From NCBI GenBank assembly GCA_024195265.1, contig JAJLRJ010000016.1, positions 62,001 through 126,000 of the forward strand: a stretch of 64,000 bases of DNA. Direction: 5' to 3'. The translations under genes were made by a program, and so were the position numbers. Numbering within the stretch: position 1 is the first letter of the stretch; each line of letters opens with the position of its first letter. The DNA comes from Dendrophyllia cribrosa. Its lineage: Eukaryota > Cnidaria > Anthozoa > Scleractinia > Dendrophylliidae. Positions 63,516-64,000 of the stretch are shown here, piece after piece. The notes under the pieces were generated by a model that was given only the letters and a program-made list of their open reading frames with translations, did no database searches and was not told the origin of the DNA.

Positions 63516-63794
63516 TTAGTCTACTAATACGATTATTTTGTTGTCCTTGACTTCTACTACCCCTCCTTGTATGTTCAATAAAGTTTTAGAATCTTCTCCT
63601 TTTTGGAAAAGCTCTTTCGTATCTTCGGGAATGGTAATTTGTCCCAAAATTTTTATAGTCCCTTTACCCAAAAGAGAAACCATTACAGCGTGATTGTTCA
63701 AAATTTCAAAAGAACCATTGATTCCTGGAAGATTTACAGATTCTACATTTGCACTAAACAAAGTGCGTTCTGGAGATACTATTTCTAAAAACAT
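63516..63794 (-). CDS. atpC: F1F0 ATP synthase epsilon subunit
   Basis: The 92-residue protein starts MFLEIVSPERTLFSANVESVNLPG and continues GSFEILNNHAVMVSLLGKGTI and VVEVKDNKIIVLVD. It covers only the N-terminal beta-sandwich of epsilon and lacks the C-terminal helices, which is normal for Bacteroidota. It joins gamma in the rotor stalk. It follows atpD by 12 bases. Confidence 0.92.
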   Translation of the reverse strand: MFLEIVSPERTLFSANVESVNLPGINGSFEILNNHAVMVSLLGKGTIKILGQITIPEDTKELFQKGEDSKTLLNIQGGVVEVKDNKIIVLVD

Positions 63795-63806
63795 CGTTTA
63801 ACAAAA

Positions 63807-64000
63807 TTAAGATTCTCGTAGCATTTTCTCTCCTGCTTCAATAGCATCTTCTATAGAGCCTTTTAGGTTAAAGGCAACTTCTGGATACTGGTCCATTTCT
63901 CCATCCATAATCATATTAAAACCCTTTATAGTATCTTTGATATCCACCAAAACACCAGGTATTCCAGTAAATTGTTCCGCGACGTGGAAAGGTTGTGATA
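63807..64000 (-). CDS. atpD: F1F0 ATP synthase beta subunit, C-terminal end (5' part beyond window)
   Basis: About 64 codons are visible, reading [40 protein letters not shown] and [29 protein letters not shown] is the conserved C-terminal motif of the beta subunit. The stop is at 63807-63809, just upstream of atpC. Confidence 0.93.
   Translation of the reverse strand, partial: SQPFHVAEQFTGIPGVLVDIKDTIKGFNMIMDGEMDQYPEVAFNLKGSIEDAIEAGEKMLRES

Overview
The window is a piece of chromosome from a low-GC member of the Bacteroidota, most likely a flavobacterium. The lineage markers are a SusC/SusD-type outer-membrane pair, a type B type IX secretion (T9SS) sorting domain, the gliding lipoprotein GldB, DUF5686, DUF3078 and DUF5689 proteins, a DnaE fused to a proofreading exonuclease, and many promoters of the Bacteroidota type (TAnnTTTG at -7). 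A 1832-residue BspA-like leucine-rich-repeat lipoprotein and two enzymes of GalNAc-active families suggest a life on host surfaces. I cannot name the genus from sequence alone.

Layout. 1-4151 (minus): the 5' part of a DUF5686 outer-membrane protein, two damaged DNA methyltransferases and pdhB. 4259-8385: etfB-etfA-thyA, a small outer-membrane protein, and menB on the opposite strand. 8560-14589: susC-susD-lipoprotein operon ending in a strong terminator. 14628-20248: tadA, dxs, a DUF3078 protein, and a sulfur pair (TauE-like permease and a metallo-beta-lactamase/rhodanese protein). 20250-25406 (minus): a three-gene operon of a DnaJ-type co-chaperone, dNTPase and T9SS-secreted beta-propeller protein. 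25706-27235 (minus): a restriction-modification pair whose nuclease is frameshifted. 27530-31251: a respiratory oxidase accessory operon ending in queD. 31279-39153: a GH123-like enzyme, M28 peptidase, bioD, a frameshifted Mrr-like nuclease, a glycosyltransferase, a DUF5689 protein and a GH109-like enzyme. 39467-42222: pyrR-pyrB, a STAS-like protein and rnz. 42209-45030: decayed DNA around mvaD, with three remnants of a phage-type nuclease domain and a duplicated promoter. 45033-50491: dnaE, a bacilliredoxin and a UPF0173 hydrolase. 50728-56840: a broken and an intact BspA-like gene. 56957-58859: a Dam-type methylase with its nuclease. 59418 to the end: DUF456 protein, enolase, gldB, nadE, diadenylate cyclase, and the ends of the ATP synthase genes atpC and atpD.

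The most striking pattern is in the restriction-modification genes. One methyltransferase, one type II nuclease and one Mrr-like nuclease each carry a single frameshift that restoring one A or T in a short homopolymer would repair. A fourth locus is only a methyltransferase tail, and the nuclease of the fifth (57762-58859) appears to have lost the lysine of its catalytic motif. Either restriction is being lost strain-wide, these genes switch on and off, or the assembly has homopolymer errors. The other accessory features of note are the mosaic BspA-like gene with a 765-base internal duplication, and the repeat-borne promoters at 42.6 and 43.2 kb that point into hairpin/T-run units antisense to the nuclease-domain remnants.
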